A stretch of DNA of 64,000 bases, taken from an uncultured Cellulomonadaceae bacterium (GTDB lineage: Bacteria; Actinomycetota; Actinomycetes; Actinomycetales; Cellulomonadaceae). The translations under genes and the position numbers were made by a program. The notes under the pieces are model-generated. The model made no database searches, had not been told where the DNA came from, and saw only the letters and a program-made list of their open reading frames with translations. Of this stretch, positions 9,149 to 18,789 are shown one piece after another (within the stretch, counting starts at the first letter, position 1; every line of letters starts with the position of its first letter). The stretch is taken from contig CANLXM010000002.1 of the NCBI GenBank assembly GCA_947495165.1, positions 248,001 through 312,000 of the forward strand, given 5' to 3'.

Positions 9149-11284
9149 TCAGGGGCAGGGGTTGCCCGCCGTGACCTGGCCGCCGCGGACGGACACGTGG
9201 GCGCCGGTCAGCCGGTAGTCCGCACCGCCGTTGTTGTCCCACGAGCCCGACCCGTTCGTGAACGCCGCCGTGATCGGCTGGCCGCCGGACGCGAGCGTCC
9301 GCGACACCCACCCGGTGCAGGCGGGGGCGAGCCGCTCACCGGGGACAGCCGTCCACGCGCCCGAGCCCACCCGATAGTGCACGTGCGAGGTCGACCACCC
9401 GCGGTCGGTCGCGTAGTAGACGGTCGTGCTGTCCGCTGACCCGCCCGCGCACGGGTCCGACGCCGTCACGCGCCCGTCCTTGACGGCCGCGACCGCTCCG
9501 GTGAGCCGGTAGTCAGCCCCGCCGTTGTTGTCCCACGCCCCTGACCCGTTCGTGAACGCCGCCGTGATGGGCTGCCCGCCGGTCGTGACGGTCCGCTTGA
9601 CCCAGCCCGCGCACGCCGCCGCGAGCGTCTCGCCCGGAGCCGTCGTCCAGGCGCCGGAGCCGACGCGGTAGTGGATCCGGTGGGCGGCCCAGCCCTGGCC
9701 GGTCGAGTAGAAGACGGTCGTCGCCTGGGAAGGGTCCGTCGGGTCCGGCGGGTCTGTCGGGCCGCCGCCGGCGCGGGCACCGACGTGGATCGCGAGCGCG
9801 CCGTACTGCGGGAGCTGCGCCGTGAAGCGCCCCGAGGAGTCCACCGTGACCGTCTTGGCGCACGTGCGTGACGCCACGACGTCGCAGTACGTGCCGGCAG
9901 GCAGGGAGGTCTGGAAGGTCTGCTGCAGGGCCGACCCCCGGTTGTTGATCGCGACGTAGCCGCGGTCACCGCGTCCGAAGCCGATCGCGTTGTCGCCGTT
10001 GTCCCACCAGCGCGTCACCGGGGCCGAGCCGACTGCGTTGCGGAAGCCGACCATCCCGGCGATCTCGGTCCAGTCGTGCGTGCACGTCCACAGGGCGGTG
10101 TTGGCGCACGACGCGTCCTGCACCCGACCGCCGGACATCGGCGCCCCGGCGTCGCGGTTGGAGAACCGGTACCCGGAGTAGACGGTGGGCCAGCCGTAGT
10201 CGTAGCCGAGCAGGAACACGTTGCCCAGCACGTACTTGGCGCCCCACTGGTAGTTCATGGTCCCGTGCGCGTCGCGCTCGGTGTCGTGGTTGTCGACGAA
10301 GACGCCCGCGCGGTCCGACGGCAGCAGCCCGTTCGTGATGCCCCGGATCCCGGCGATGTTGCCGTCGAAGTAGTTGTGCAGGTTGCGGGCGTACTGGAAC
10401 TCGTGGGAGTCGCCGCTGCCCAGGTACTCCGACGGCTGGATCGGCTCGCCCGCGGACCCGATGACCTCGTGGACCCAGAACACGTCCCGGTTGGTCAGCT
10501 TGGCCTTGATGGCCTCGAGGTCGGCCGCCGGAATGTGCTTCGAGGCGTCGATCCGGAACCCGGCGACACCCAGCCCGATCATGTCGTTGATGTAGTCGGC
10601 GATCTTCGTGCGCACGTAGTCCGAGCCGGTGCGCAGGTCCTGCAGCGCGACGAGGCGGCAGTGCTGGACCTGCCAGCGGTCGCCGTAGTTGGAGATGTTC
10701 GAGCGGCAGTCGTTGAAGTCGTTACGCCCGTAAAGGCCGGGGAAGCTGTCGACGCCGTAGCTGGACCCGCCCGTGCCGGTGCCGGAGCTGTCCGCCCCGG
10801 CCATGTGGTTGATGACCGTGTCGGCGATGATCTTGACCCCTGCGCCGTTGCAGGTGTCGACCATCGCCTTGAACTCGGCGCGCGTGCCGAGCTTGGACTC
10901 GAGCCGGTAGCTGACGGGCTGGTAGGAGGTCCACCACGCCCCGCCCTGGATGTGCTCCTGGGGCGGGGACACCTGGACGTAGGCGTAGCCGTTCGGCCCG
11001 AGCGTCCGCGTGCACTCGCGGGCGACGGAGTTCCACGTCCACTGGAACAGGTTCGCCGCGGTGTTCCCGCGCCCGGGGACCACGGGCGCGGCCGTGGGAG
11101 CGATGCCTCGGGACGCGGGGGCGGCCGAGGCGGGCGACACAGCCGCGGCGGCGACCGCCGAGGTGGGCGCAGCCGTGGCCGACGCCGGGGCCGCTGCGGT
11201 CATGCCGCTCAGCGCGACGGCCGCGCAGGCGAGGGCGGCGGCGACCCGTGACCGCCGTGGGTGGTGCTGCATGGATCTCTTCAT
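9149..11284 (-). CDS. secreted alpha-amylase (GH13) with two C-terminal CBM25 starch-binding domains
   Basis: A 711-residue extracellular endo-1,4-alpha-glucanase. Residues 1-38 are a signal peptide (basic start, Ala-rich core, APASA processing region), followed by an Ala/Pro-rich linker to about 70. The GH13 barrel resembles Streptomyces and animal amylases: DTVINH (155-160), nucleophile D246 in GFRIDASKH, acid/base E273 in HEVIG, and D334 in FVDNHD. After the C domain and a TDPPDPTDPS linker come two near-identical modules (about 510-610 and 617-711), each with the aromatic-rich pattern YRVGSGAW...AFTNGSG.WDNNGGADY typical of CBM25. ATG 11284 follows GGAGGAG. An upstream LacI-type operator suggests maltose- or starch-responsive control. 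Confidence 0.93.
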   Translation of the reverse strand: MKRSMQHHPRRSRVAAALACAAVALSGMTAAAPASATAAPTSAVAAAAVSPASAAPASRGIAPTAAPVVPGRGNTAANLFQWTWNSVARECTRTLGPNGYAYVQVSPPQEHIQGGAWWTSYQPVSYRLESKLGTRAEFKAMVDTCNGAGVKIIADTVINHMAGADSSGTGTGGSSYGVDSFPGLYGRNDFNDCRSNISNYGDRWQVQHCRLVALQDLRTGSDYVRTKIADYINDMIGLGVAGFRIDASKHIPAADLEAIKAKLTNRDVFWVHEVIGSAGEPIQPSEYLGSGDSHEFQYARNLHNYFDGNIAGIRGITNGLLPSDRAGVFVDNHDTERDAHGTMNYQWGAKYVLGNVFLLGYDYGWPTVYSGYRFSNRDAGAPMSGGRVQDASCANTALWTCTHDWTEIAGMVGFRNAVGSAPVTRWWDNGDNAIGFGRGDRGYVAINNRGSALQQTFQTSLPAGTYCDVVASRTCAKTVTVDSSGRFTAQLPQYGALAIHVGARAGGGPTDPPDPTDPSQATTVFYSTGQGWAAHRIHYRVGSGAWTTAPGETLAAACAGWVKRTVTTGGQPITAAFTNGSGAWDNNGGADYRLTGAVAAVKDGRVTASDPCAGGSADSTTVYYATDRGWSTSHVHYRVGSGAWTAVPGERLAPACTGWVSRTLASGGQPITAAFTNGSGSWDNNGGADYRLTGAHVSVRGGQVTAGNPCP

Positions 11285-11400
11285 CGAGCTCCTCCATCAA
11301 CTCGGGCGCGTCCGAGCTCCGCGAGCTCAACGGTGAGCGGAGGGGGACGGGCTCCTCGTGCCGCGTCGTTGCGGCAGTCCGCAGGAAGCGGACAATTGGC

Positions 11401-11437
11401 ACGGTAACGCCCCTGAAAAGCGACTGCAAGCGTTGCA
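11401..11437 (-). promoter_or_regulatory. amylase promoter with LacI/MalR-type operator
   Basis: On the minus strand TTGCAACGCTTGCAG contains the inverted repeat TGCAA-N3-TTGCA (11425-11437), with the CTTGCAG word described for Streptomyces amylase regulators of the LacI family. The same TTGCAG (11424-11429) can serve as a -35, followed after exactly 17 bases by TACCGT (11401-11406) as -10. Repressor binding would therefore block RNA polymerase. The regulator gene is not in this window. Confidence 0.55.
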
Positions 11438-11525
11438 ACCACAGGGTGAGATTATCGGCGCGTAGGAGCCTGGCGCGGCGCCCGTCATGGGATGAATCCC
11501 TGGACTATCAGGCCAGACACGGCGA

Positions 11526-11576
11526 CGCCCTCCTGCAAGGCGGCTGCAACAGCAGCCAGGTCCTTGCAGGAGGGCG
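11526..11576 (-). terminator. strong terminator hairpin after the pnt operon
   Basis: Perfect 15-bp arms (11526-11540 and 11562-11576; CGCCCTCCTGCAAGG and its complement) enclose a 21-nt loop that folds again (GGCTG / CAGCC). It lies 7 bases past the pntB stop codon. Confidence 0.8.
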
Positions 11577-11583
11577 CGCGGGG

Positions 11584-13010
<1,427 letters not shown>

Positions 13011-13014
<4 letters not shown>

Positions 13015-13334
13015 CGGTCGGTCCCTTCAGGAGCCGCCGCAGCAGCGGGCTTGGGCTTGGCCCGGAACATCCCGAGCATGCGGTCGGTGACGACGTAGCC
13101 GCCGACGACGTTCATCGCCGCGAACGCGGCCGCGACGAACACGAGCAGGTAGCCGAGAAGAGAGTCGGCGATGCCCGCGATCAGGACGGCGCCGACGAGC
13201 ACGACGCCGTGGATCGAGTTCGCCCCGGACATCATCGGGGTGTGGAGCGTGGCGGGGATCTTGGAGATCACCTCGAAGCCCACGAGGAGCGCGAGCACGA
13301 ACAGCGCCAGGTTGCTGAGCAGGTCGGGGCTCAT
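13011..13334 (-). CDS. pntA2: NAD(P) transhydrogenase, alpha subunit part 2 (membrane segment)
   Basis: A 107-residue polypeptide with three to four TM helices, corresponding to the membrane segment at the C-terminus of E. coli PntA: LALFVLALLVGFEVISKIP, LHTPMMSGANSIHGVV and LLGYLLVFVAAAFAAMNVVGGY. The split alpha subunit (three-gene transhydrogenase) is usual in actinobacteria and alphaproteobacteria. It overlaps both neighbours by ATGA and ends in an Ala/Pro/Lys-rich tail. Confidence 0.93.
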
Positions 13335-14515
13335 GCGCCCTCACCTTCCACGGTCGGGACGGACGGGACGGTCACGGAGGCCGGCGGCGGAGCGAGGTCG
13401 GCCCCGACCCACAGGGCGCCGACGACCTCGTCCGCCGGATCCAGCGCGATAGCGCCGTCCACGACGACGACGCCGAGCACCGCGGCGATGTTGCGGGCGT
13501 AGGCGGTCGAGGCGCCCGTCGCCATCCGGCTGGGCAGGTCGCCCGCACCGACGATCGTCACCCCGCCCGCGGTCACGACGCTCCGGCCGGGCGCGCTCCC
13601 CGCCACGTTGCCGCCCAGCTCGCTCGCGGCCAGGTCGACGAGGACCGAGCCGGCGGCCATCTGGTCCAGGGTGTCCTCGGTGACGAGGAGGGGCGGGCGC
13701 GCACCGGGGACCTGCGCGGTGGTGATCACGATGTCGAAGCCGGCGATCTTCGCGCCGAGCTCGGCCTGCTGGGCCGCGGTCTCCTCCGCGGTGAGCGCAC
13801 GGGCATAGCCGCCGTCACCGGCACCGGCGGTCACCGACGTCGTGAGGAACGTGGCCCCCAGGGAGGTGACCTCCTCACGTGCCGCAGGCCGGACGTCGTA
13901 GCCCGTCACCTGCGCGCCGAGGCGGCGCGCCGTGCCGATGGCCTGCAGGCCGGCGACACCCGCACCCAGGACGAGCACCTTGGCCGGCCGGGCGGTCCCG
14001 GCCGCGGTGATCATCGTGGGCAGGTACCGCGCGAACGTCTCGGCGCCGAGCAGCGCGGCGCGGTAGCCGGCGACCGACGCCTGGGAGCTCAGCGCGTCCA
14101 TCGTCTGGGCGCGCGACAGCGTGCGCGGCAGCAGCTCCAGGCTCAGCGCCCGCACGCCGCGACGCTCGAGCTCCACGAGGCCGTCGCGGTCGGCCCGGGC
14201 GCCGAGGAGCCCGAGCAGCGTCTGGCCGGGGGCGAGCACGTCGAGCACGTCCGGCCCGGGTCGGTGCACGCTCACGACGACGTCGCTCGCGGCAGCAGCC
14301 GCCCGCGTGGTCACCTGCGCGCCGGCCGCGGCATACGCGTCGTCGGCGAACCAGGCATCGGCACCGGCGCCCGCCTCGACCCGCACCTCGAGTCCGCGCG
14401 CCACGAGCGTCTCGACGACCTCGGGCACCAGGGCGACGCGGCGCTCGGAGCCCGCCTCCCGCAGGACACCGACGGTGACCGGTGGCGGCGGGGGCGTGCT
14501 GGTCTCGTCTGGCAT
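13331..14515 (-). CDS. pntA1: NAD(P) transhydrogenase, alpha subunit part 1 (NAD-binding)
   Basis: A 394-residue soluble domain I related to alanine dehydrogenase. After a Pro-rich start (MPDETSTPPPPP) it has VGVLREAGSERRVALVPEVV, the Rossmann glycine motif VLVLGAGVAGLQAIGTARRLGAQVTGYD (about 180-207) and the TTAQVPGARPPLLVTEDTLDQM segment. It binds NAD(H) and docks on PntB domain III. ATG 14515 follows GAGGAG by a suitable distance. It is the first gene of the three-gene operon. Confidence 0.93.
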   Translation of the reverse strand: MPDETSTPPPPPVTVGVLREAGSERRVALVPEVVETLVARGLEVRVEAGAGADAWFADDAYAAAGAQVTTRAAAAASDVVVSVHRPGPDVLDVLAPGQTLLGLLGARADRDGLVELERRGVRALSLELLPRTLSRAQTMDALSSQASVAGYRAALLGAETFARYLPTMITAAGTARPAKVLVLGAGVAGLQAIGTARRLGAQVTGYDVRPAAREEVTSLGATFLTTSVTAGAGDGGYARALTAEETAAQQAELGAKIAGFDIVITTAQVPGARPPLLVTEDTLDQMAAGSVLVDLAASELGGNVAGSAPGRSVVTAGGVTIVGAGDLPSRMATGASTAYARNIAAVLGVVVVDGAIALDPADEVVGALWVGADLAPPPASVTVPSVPTVEGEGA

Positions 14516-14618
14516 CGTTCGTCTCCTCGGGTTCGGGCTGGCTCAATCTTGGCCGAGGCGCCGCCACCGGCCAGGGGACCTACGGCCCACCGATGTCCAC
14601 GACGGCGCTGCCGGTGTC

Positions 14619-15359
14619 TCAGGGGGCGGGACGGTCAGGAGGCGGTTCCGCGGCCCGGACGGCCGCGCTGACCTCACGCGTCGCGGCCCGCAGCGCGCCC
14701 TCCGCGTCAATACCGGACCGCCGGGCACGCTCGACCAGGGCCAGGAGCTCTAGGCCGAGCGCGACGGGGTCGTCCGCCGGGGGCGGCTCCGCAGGGCTCG
14801 GCTCCGCAGGGCTCGGCTCCGCAGGGCTCGGCCCCGCGGAGCCGCCGGGCGTCGGCAGCAGGTGCGCCAACCCCGCCCGATGGGTGCGTTCCACGACCTT
14901 CTGCGCGTGCGCGAGCGCCCCGAGCGTCGGCGGGATGCCGTCCAAGACGCTCGCGCGCTGCTTCTCCTGCTGCTTGATCGCGGCCCACTGGGCGTGGAGG
15001 TCCGCGACCTCGGTGCCGGCGAACACGTGCGGGTGCCGGCGTCGCAGCTTGGCGACCAGGTCGGTGGCGACGTCGTCGATCGTGAACGGGTCCTCGGGGT
15101 GCTCGGCGGCGATCCGCGCGTGGAACACCACCTGCAGCAGGACGTCGCCGAGCTCCTCCCTCATCCCCGCGCGGTCCCCGGTCTCGACAGCCTCGGCGAG
15201 CTCGTGCGCCTCCTCGAGCAGGAAGCGCACGAGCGACGCGTGCGTCTGCTCGGCGTCCCAGGGGCACCCGCCTGGCGACCGGAGCCGGTCCATCACGTCG
15301 ACGACGGCCGCGAGCGCCGTGCCGTCCTGGTCGGTCAGGGTGCTGAGGTCCGCGTCCAT
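14619..15359 (-). CDS. mazG: MazG nucleoside triphosphate pyrophosphohydrolase
   Basis: A 246-residue protein read from ATG 15359; a GTG at 15377 is possible but less well placed. The MazG motif is intact: CPWDAEQTHASL, EEAHELAEAVE (EExxE) and EELGDVLLQVVFHA (ExxD), the Mg-binding acidic helices that hydrolyse NTPs to NMPs and PPi as house-cleaning. Beyond about residue 165 the protein carries a Pro/Ala/Glu/Ser repeat (PSPAE units) encoded by a 15-bp tandem repeat. A further short helix corresponds to the end of long MazG proteins. It lies 35 bases upstream of the polysaccharide operon's last gene but is transcribed separately from the pnt genes. Confidence 0.9.
   Translation of the reverse strand: MDADLSTLTDQDGTALAAVVDVMDRLRSPGGCPWDAEQTHASLVRFLLEEAHELAEAVETGDRAGMREELGDVLLQVVFHARIAAEHPEDPFTIDDVATDLVAKLRRRHPHVFAGTEVADLHAQWAAIKQQEKQRASVLDGIPPTLGALAHAQKVVERTHRAGLAHLLPTPGGSAGPSPAEPSPAEPSPAEPPPADDPVALGLELLALVERARRSGIDAEGALRAATREVSAAVRAAEPPPDRPAP
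14782..14838 (-). repeat. 15-bp in-frame tandem repeat inside mazG
   Basis: Three full units of GGGCTCGGCTCCGCA (plus strand; the last diverged) at 14794-14838, preceded by a partial unit. On the minus strand they encode repeated PSPAE in the MazG linker. Copy-number change would keep the reading frame. Confidence 0.85.
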
Positions 15360-15365
15360 GCGTCC

Positions 15366-15371
15366 ATCCTG
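15366..15371 (-). promoter_or_regulatory. putative -10 element of mazG (leaderless)
   Basis: CAGGAT ends 6 bases before ATG 15359, which is one reason for preferring this start over GTG 15377. Confidence 0.4.
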
Positions 15372-15394
15372 GCCCACGCCCGACCGCGCGGTTC

Positions 15395-17086
15395 TCAGTA
15401 CGCGCCCTCAGCGGCGAACATCGCCCGCACGGTGCGCGCCATGATCAGCAGGTCGCCCAGGACCGTCCAGTTCTCGACGTAGTACACGTCCTTGCGCAGG
15501 CCCTCGTCCCACGACAGGTCCGACCTGCCGCTGACCTGCCAGAGCCCCGTCAGGCCCGGCTTCACGAGCATCCGCCGCGAGGCACGCCCGTCGTAGGCGG
15601 CGACCTCCGTCGGCAGCGGCGGGCGCGGCCCGACGAGGCTCATGTCTCCCCGCAGCACGTTGAAGAGCTGGGGCAGCTCGTCGAGGGAGAAGCGCCGCAG
15701 CACGCGACCGAGCGGCGTCACCCGCGGGTCGTCACGCATCTTGAACAGCGGGCCGGCACCCTCGTTGCGATCGGCGAGCGCGCCGACCTCGGCCTCCGCG
15801 CCCACGCGCATGGACCGGAACTTGATCATGCGGAACGACCGGCCGTCGCGCCCCACCCGCTCCTGGGTGAAGAACACCGGCCCGCGGCTCGTGAGCGCCA
15901 CCGCCACCGCGATGACGGCGAGCGGTGCCGCGAGCAGGACGACGCCGATCAGCGCGAGCGTCCAGTCGAGCACGGACTTCACGGCGTAGCGGACGCCGCT
16001 GAACACCGGGGCGTCCACGTGCACCAGCGAGAGGCCCTCGGCCGGGCTCATCACGACGCGCGGACCGGCGACGTCCACGAGGCCGGGCGCGACGATCAGG
16101 TCCGTCCCCGAGGCCTCGAGCTGGTACCCGAGCGCGCGCAGCACCGAGGCGGTCATCTGGTCCGATCCCGCCACGGCGACCGCCTGCGCGCCGGTGATGC
16201 TCACACCGCGGGGCACGTCCACGAGATCCCCGAGCACCGGGACGCCGGACACGCTCGTGCGCGCCGCCGGATCGCCGCCGGGGATGCACGCGCCCACGAC
16301 GACGTAGCCGGCGAGCGGATTGCGCGCGAGCTCGTCGACGAGCTCAGAGACGGCGGCCCGGGAGCCCGTGAGCACGATCCGGGACAGGGCGCGGCCGCGG
16401 TGGCGGAGCGCCTTGAGATACTGGCGAGCGCTGTAGCGCGCGAGCAACAGGAGGCTGAGGCCCGCAGGAAACGCGAGCGCAACCACTCCGCGCGCGTGGT
16501 CGAACCGCGCCACGTAGGCGAGGACGGCCACGGCGCCGAAGAGGCGCGCCGTCGCCGTCCACACCCGTGCGTACTCCGCGCCTCCAACACCGACGATCCT
16601 TCGGTCCCGCGACTTCTCGATGGTGAGCGAAGCCAACCACAGCGCGCCCAGCCCTGCGGAGCCCAGCCCCGCCGCGACGCCGCCCCCCGATCCCGTTCCG
16701 ACGAGCGCGAGGACGAGGTGGGTCCCCGCGAGCGCAATCAGGACGGACGCGGTGTCCGCAGCGAGCAAGAGCCGCCCGTAGCGCCGCGGCCATGCGGGGT
16801 CAGCGGCCGCGGCGGTGCCGAGCGCTGCCCGCGCCTGGTTCTCCAGGCTCCGCTGCTCGTCGACGTCGGCGGACAGGCCGACGGTCGGCGAGACCGGTGT
16901 CGGCGCGGGACGTGATGGCCGCTCGACCGGACCCCAGTGCACCGGCCTCGACGGGGGGACGTAGGCGTAGCCCCGAGGACCGTGCGGCGGGCGCCCGACA
17001 GCGACGGATGACGCCGTCCGCGCGCTCGGAGCCGTCGGCAGCGTGCTCACGCTCGGCGCCGTCCGCACGTCGTTCCCTGTGGTCAC
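15395..17086 (-). CDS. polyprenyl glycosylphosphotransferase initiating polysaccharide synthesis (WbaP/WcaJ type)
   Basis: A 563-residue initiating enzyme that transfers a sugar-1-phosphate from a nucleotide sugar to undecaprenyl phosphate. Residues 1-100 are a disordered, Pro-rich cytoplasmic tail. Four to five TM helices follow (about 105-235), then a CoA-binding-like Rossmann domain (about 245-370), a fifth membrane helix (VLDWTLALIGVVLLAAPLAV) and the catalytic bacterial sugar transferase domain. This domain shows FTQERVGRDGRSFRMIKFRSM, LPQLFNVLRGDMSLVGPRP and KPGLTGLWQVSGRSDL. GTG 17086 follows GGGGGA. It is the last gene of the surface-polysaccharide operon. The transferred sugar cannot be read from sequence. 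Confidence 0.93.
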   Translation of the reverse strand: MTTGNDVRTAPSVSTLPTAPSARTASSVAVGRPPHGPRGYAYVPPSRPVHWGPVERPSRPAPTPVSPTVGLSADVDEQRSLENQARAALGTAAAADPAWPRRYGRLLLAADTASVLIALAGTHLVLALVGTGSGGGVAAGLGSAGLGALWLASLTIEKSRDRRIVGVGGAEYARVWTATARLFGAVAVLAYVARFDHARGVVALAFPAGLSLLLLARYSARQYLKALRHRGRALSRIVLTGSRAAVSELVDELARNPLAGYVVVGACIPGGDPAARTSVSGVPVLGDLVDVPRGVSITGAQAVAVAGSDQMTASVLRALGYQLEASGTDLIVAPGLVDVAGPRVVMSPAEGLSLVHVDAPVFSGVRYAVKSVLDWTLALIGVVLLAAPLAVIAVAVALTSRGPVFFTQERVGRDGRSFRMIKFRSMRVGAEAEVGALADRNEGAGPLFKMRDDPRVTPLGRVLRRFSLDELPQLFNVLRGDMSLVGPRPPLPTEVAAYDGRASRRMLVKPGLTGLWQVSGRSDLSWDEGLRKDVYYVENWTVLGDLLIMARTVRAMFAAEGAY

Positions 17087-17155
17087 TCGTCCATCCCCCG
17101 ATGGTCACCGCGGCGCTGACTGCGCCTGTCCGCCCTTGCGATCTGCCCGTGACAC

Positions 17156-17644
17156 TCAGCCCAGGCGGCTCTCGCTCTCCTCGTCGGGCTCCCGGCGGCT
17201 CACCACGGGCTCGAGCAGCTCGAGCGCGCGCCGCAACCGGGTGCTCGACGTGTGCACGGTGTACGGGAAGTACACGACCCGCACGCCCACCGACCCGAAC
17301 CGACGTTCCAGGTCCGCACCCTGGGGCGTCCCCCGCCAGTCATCACCCTTGAAGAACACGTCGAAGGGTCGTCGCCGCCACGTCTCGAGCTTGTCCGGCT
17401 GAGTCTCGACCAGGACCTCGTCCACGTACGTGATCGCGCGGACGATCTCGGCACGCTCGAGGGTGGGCACCACCGGGCGCCTCCCCTTGACCCGCTCGAG
17501 GTTGGCGTCGTCCACGACGCCCGCGACCAGGTAGTCACAGCGCTCACGTGCGTGCCGGAGCACGTTCAGGTGACCGACGTGAAACAGGTCCCACGCCCCG
17601 GGCGCGTATCCGACTACCGTCATCATCTCCCCTTCGCGCGACAT
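17156..17644 (-). CDS. TagD-like CDP-alcohol cytidylyltransferase (glycerol-3-phosphate cytidylyltransferase family)
   Basis: A 162-residue nucleotidyltransferase. The signature GYAPGAWDLFHVGHLNVLR holds the HxGH motif (H22-H25). Other family motifs are VVPTLERAEIVRAI (in place of RxxxxR), FFKGDDW, and a terminal TSSTRLRRAL replacing the RTxGISTT loop. It would join CTP to an alcohol phosphate, most often glycerol-3-phosphate, giving CDP-glycerol. Its partner may be the CDP-alcohol phosphotransferase that opens the operon. The start at 17644 is uncertain; ATGs two and three codons before TVVGYAPG are alternatives next to GGGGAG. The exact substrate is unknown. Confidence 0.85.
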   Translation of the reverse strand: MSREGEMMTVVGYAPGAWDLFHVGHLNVLRHARERCDYLVAGVVDDANLERVKGRRPVVPTLERAEIVRAITYVDEVLVETQPDKLETWRRRPFDVFFKGDDWRGTPQGADLERRFGSVGVRVVYFPYTVHTSSTRLRRALELLEPVVSRREPDEESESRLG

Positions 17645-17659
17645 GTCCGGATTCTCACC

Positions 17660-18346
17660 TTAGAATTCCGCCCCCCTGGCCGACGGGTGGCCGGGAGGTG
17701 AACCTGCGCCGTCCTCGGGTGGCGCTGGGCGACCGTCGGGGTGAGCACCCGCGAGCACGGTTGGCATCGCAACCGTGGTGCGCCTCCCCCGACGCGGGAG
17801 CAGGTCAGCGACGCGTCCCGGGGAGAACCAGCCCGCCGGGTCCGCGGCGATCCCCTCCAGGACGCTCGCGAGACGTGCAGCCGTAGCCTCCACCTCGCGC
17901 GCCACCGGGGGGAGTCGGGTGCTTGCCACGTCTGCGACCCCCGCGTCCATCACCCGGTGCAGCGCGCCCTCGGTCGTGGCGCACCATGCTCGGCCGCGTC
18001 GGTCCATGAAGGCGCCATAGGCGAACTGGTGCCGATCGACGACCTCCCCGAGCGCCGGGTCGCGCGGGACGACGATGGGCCGCCGACCCGCTCCGTTGGC
18101 GTCGGCGATCGTCCCGGGTCCGACCTGGGTCACCACCAGGCCAGCCCTCGCGTACAGCGCGCGGAGCTCGTCGGGAGGCAAGACCCGCACGTTGCGCGCG
18201 CCTGCCACCGGACGGGAGGAGCCGTGCTGCACCGTGAGCACCACCGAGGCGTCCTGCTGCGTCACCCAGCGCTCGACCCAGTCGAGCAGGCGGTCGAACG
18301 GATGATGGTCGGTGCCGACCGACACGACGACGTGGACGGTGCTCAC
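17660..18346 (-). CDS. glycosyltransferase, Alg13/PssE-like catalytic subunit
   Basis: A 228-residue protein from GTG 18346 (VSTVHVVVSVGTDHHPFDRL). It matches the C-terminal, nucleotide-sugar-binding half of GT28 enzymes, with SVGTDHHPFDRLLDW and the donor-site region VVTQVGPGTIADANGAGRRPIVVPRD. It overlaps the Alg14-like gene in a GTGA, and the two probably form one heterodimeric glycosyltransferase that adds the second sugar to the lipid-linked intermediate. A C-terminal Pro/Gly-rich extension of about 35 residues has no recognised function. Confidence 0.85.
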   Translation of the reverse strand: MSTVHVVVSVGTDHHPFDRLLDWVERWVTQQDASVVLTVQHGSSRPVAGARNVRVLPPDELRALYARAGLVVTQVGPGTIADANGAGRRPIVVPRDPALGEVVDRHQFAYGAFMDRRGRAWCATTEGALHRVMDAGVADVASTRLPPVAREVEATAARLASVLEGIAADPAGWFSPGRVADLLPRRGRRTTVAMPTVLAGAHPDGRPAPPEDGAGSPPGHPSARGAEF

Positions 18347-18789
18347 AGCGTTGATCCGATGAGCGTCGCCCGCGGGTACAGCGCGAGCTGCTCCGCCCAC
18401 TGGACGGCAAAGACGTCGCTGATCGGGTAGACCAGCGTTCCCGTCAGCGTGCGCGAGTCGATGCGATCGATCACCTCGACGTACGCCGTCCGGATCCGTA
18501 GGAACCGCGCCGCCACGAAGAATGGCACGGCGACGCCCGCTCCGGTCGAGACGACGACGTCCGGCCGCTCGGCACGCAGGAGACGGACCGCGAGCCAGAA
18601 GTTGCGCCAGGCGTTCGGCAGGTTGCGCGTGGTGGGGTGGTGTGCCCAGCGCACGTCTTCTCCGGCGAGGTCGGCGACCGCACCGGTGTTGAAGGTGACC
18701 CAGACTCGGGTGTGCTGCTCCCACCACGACCGCAGTGCGGCCAGCTGGGCCAGGTGACCCCCAGGCGACGTGACCAGCAGGACCCTCAT
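18343..18789 (-). CDS. Alg14/PssD-like membrane-anchoring glycosyltransferase subunit
   Basis: A 148-residue protein beginning MRVLLVTSPGGHLAQLAAL, the Alg14 hallmark (PGGHL). It continues with VVSTGAGVAVPFFVAARFL (acceptor-side segment that associates with the membrane) and YVEVIDRIDSRTLTG. Alg14 recruits Alg13 to the membrane and binds the lipid acceptor. It overlaps its upstream (Wzz) and downstream (Alg13-like) neighbours by 4 bases each, so stoichiometric synthesis is likely. Confidence 0.87.
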   Translation of the reverse strand: MRVLLVTSPGGHLAQLAALRSWWEQHTRVWVTFNTGAVADLAGEDVRWAHHPTTRNLPNAWRNFWLAVRLLRAERPDVVVSTGAGVAVPFFVAARFLRIRTAYVEVIDRIDSRTLTGTLVYPISDVFAVQWAEQLALYPRATLIGSTL

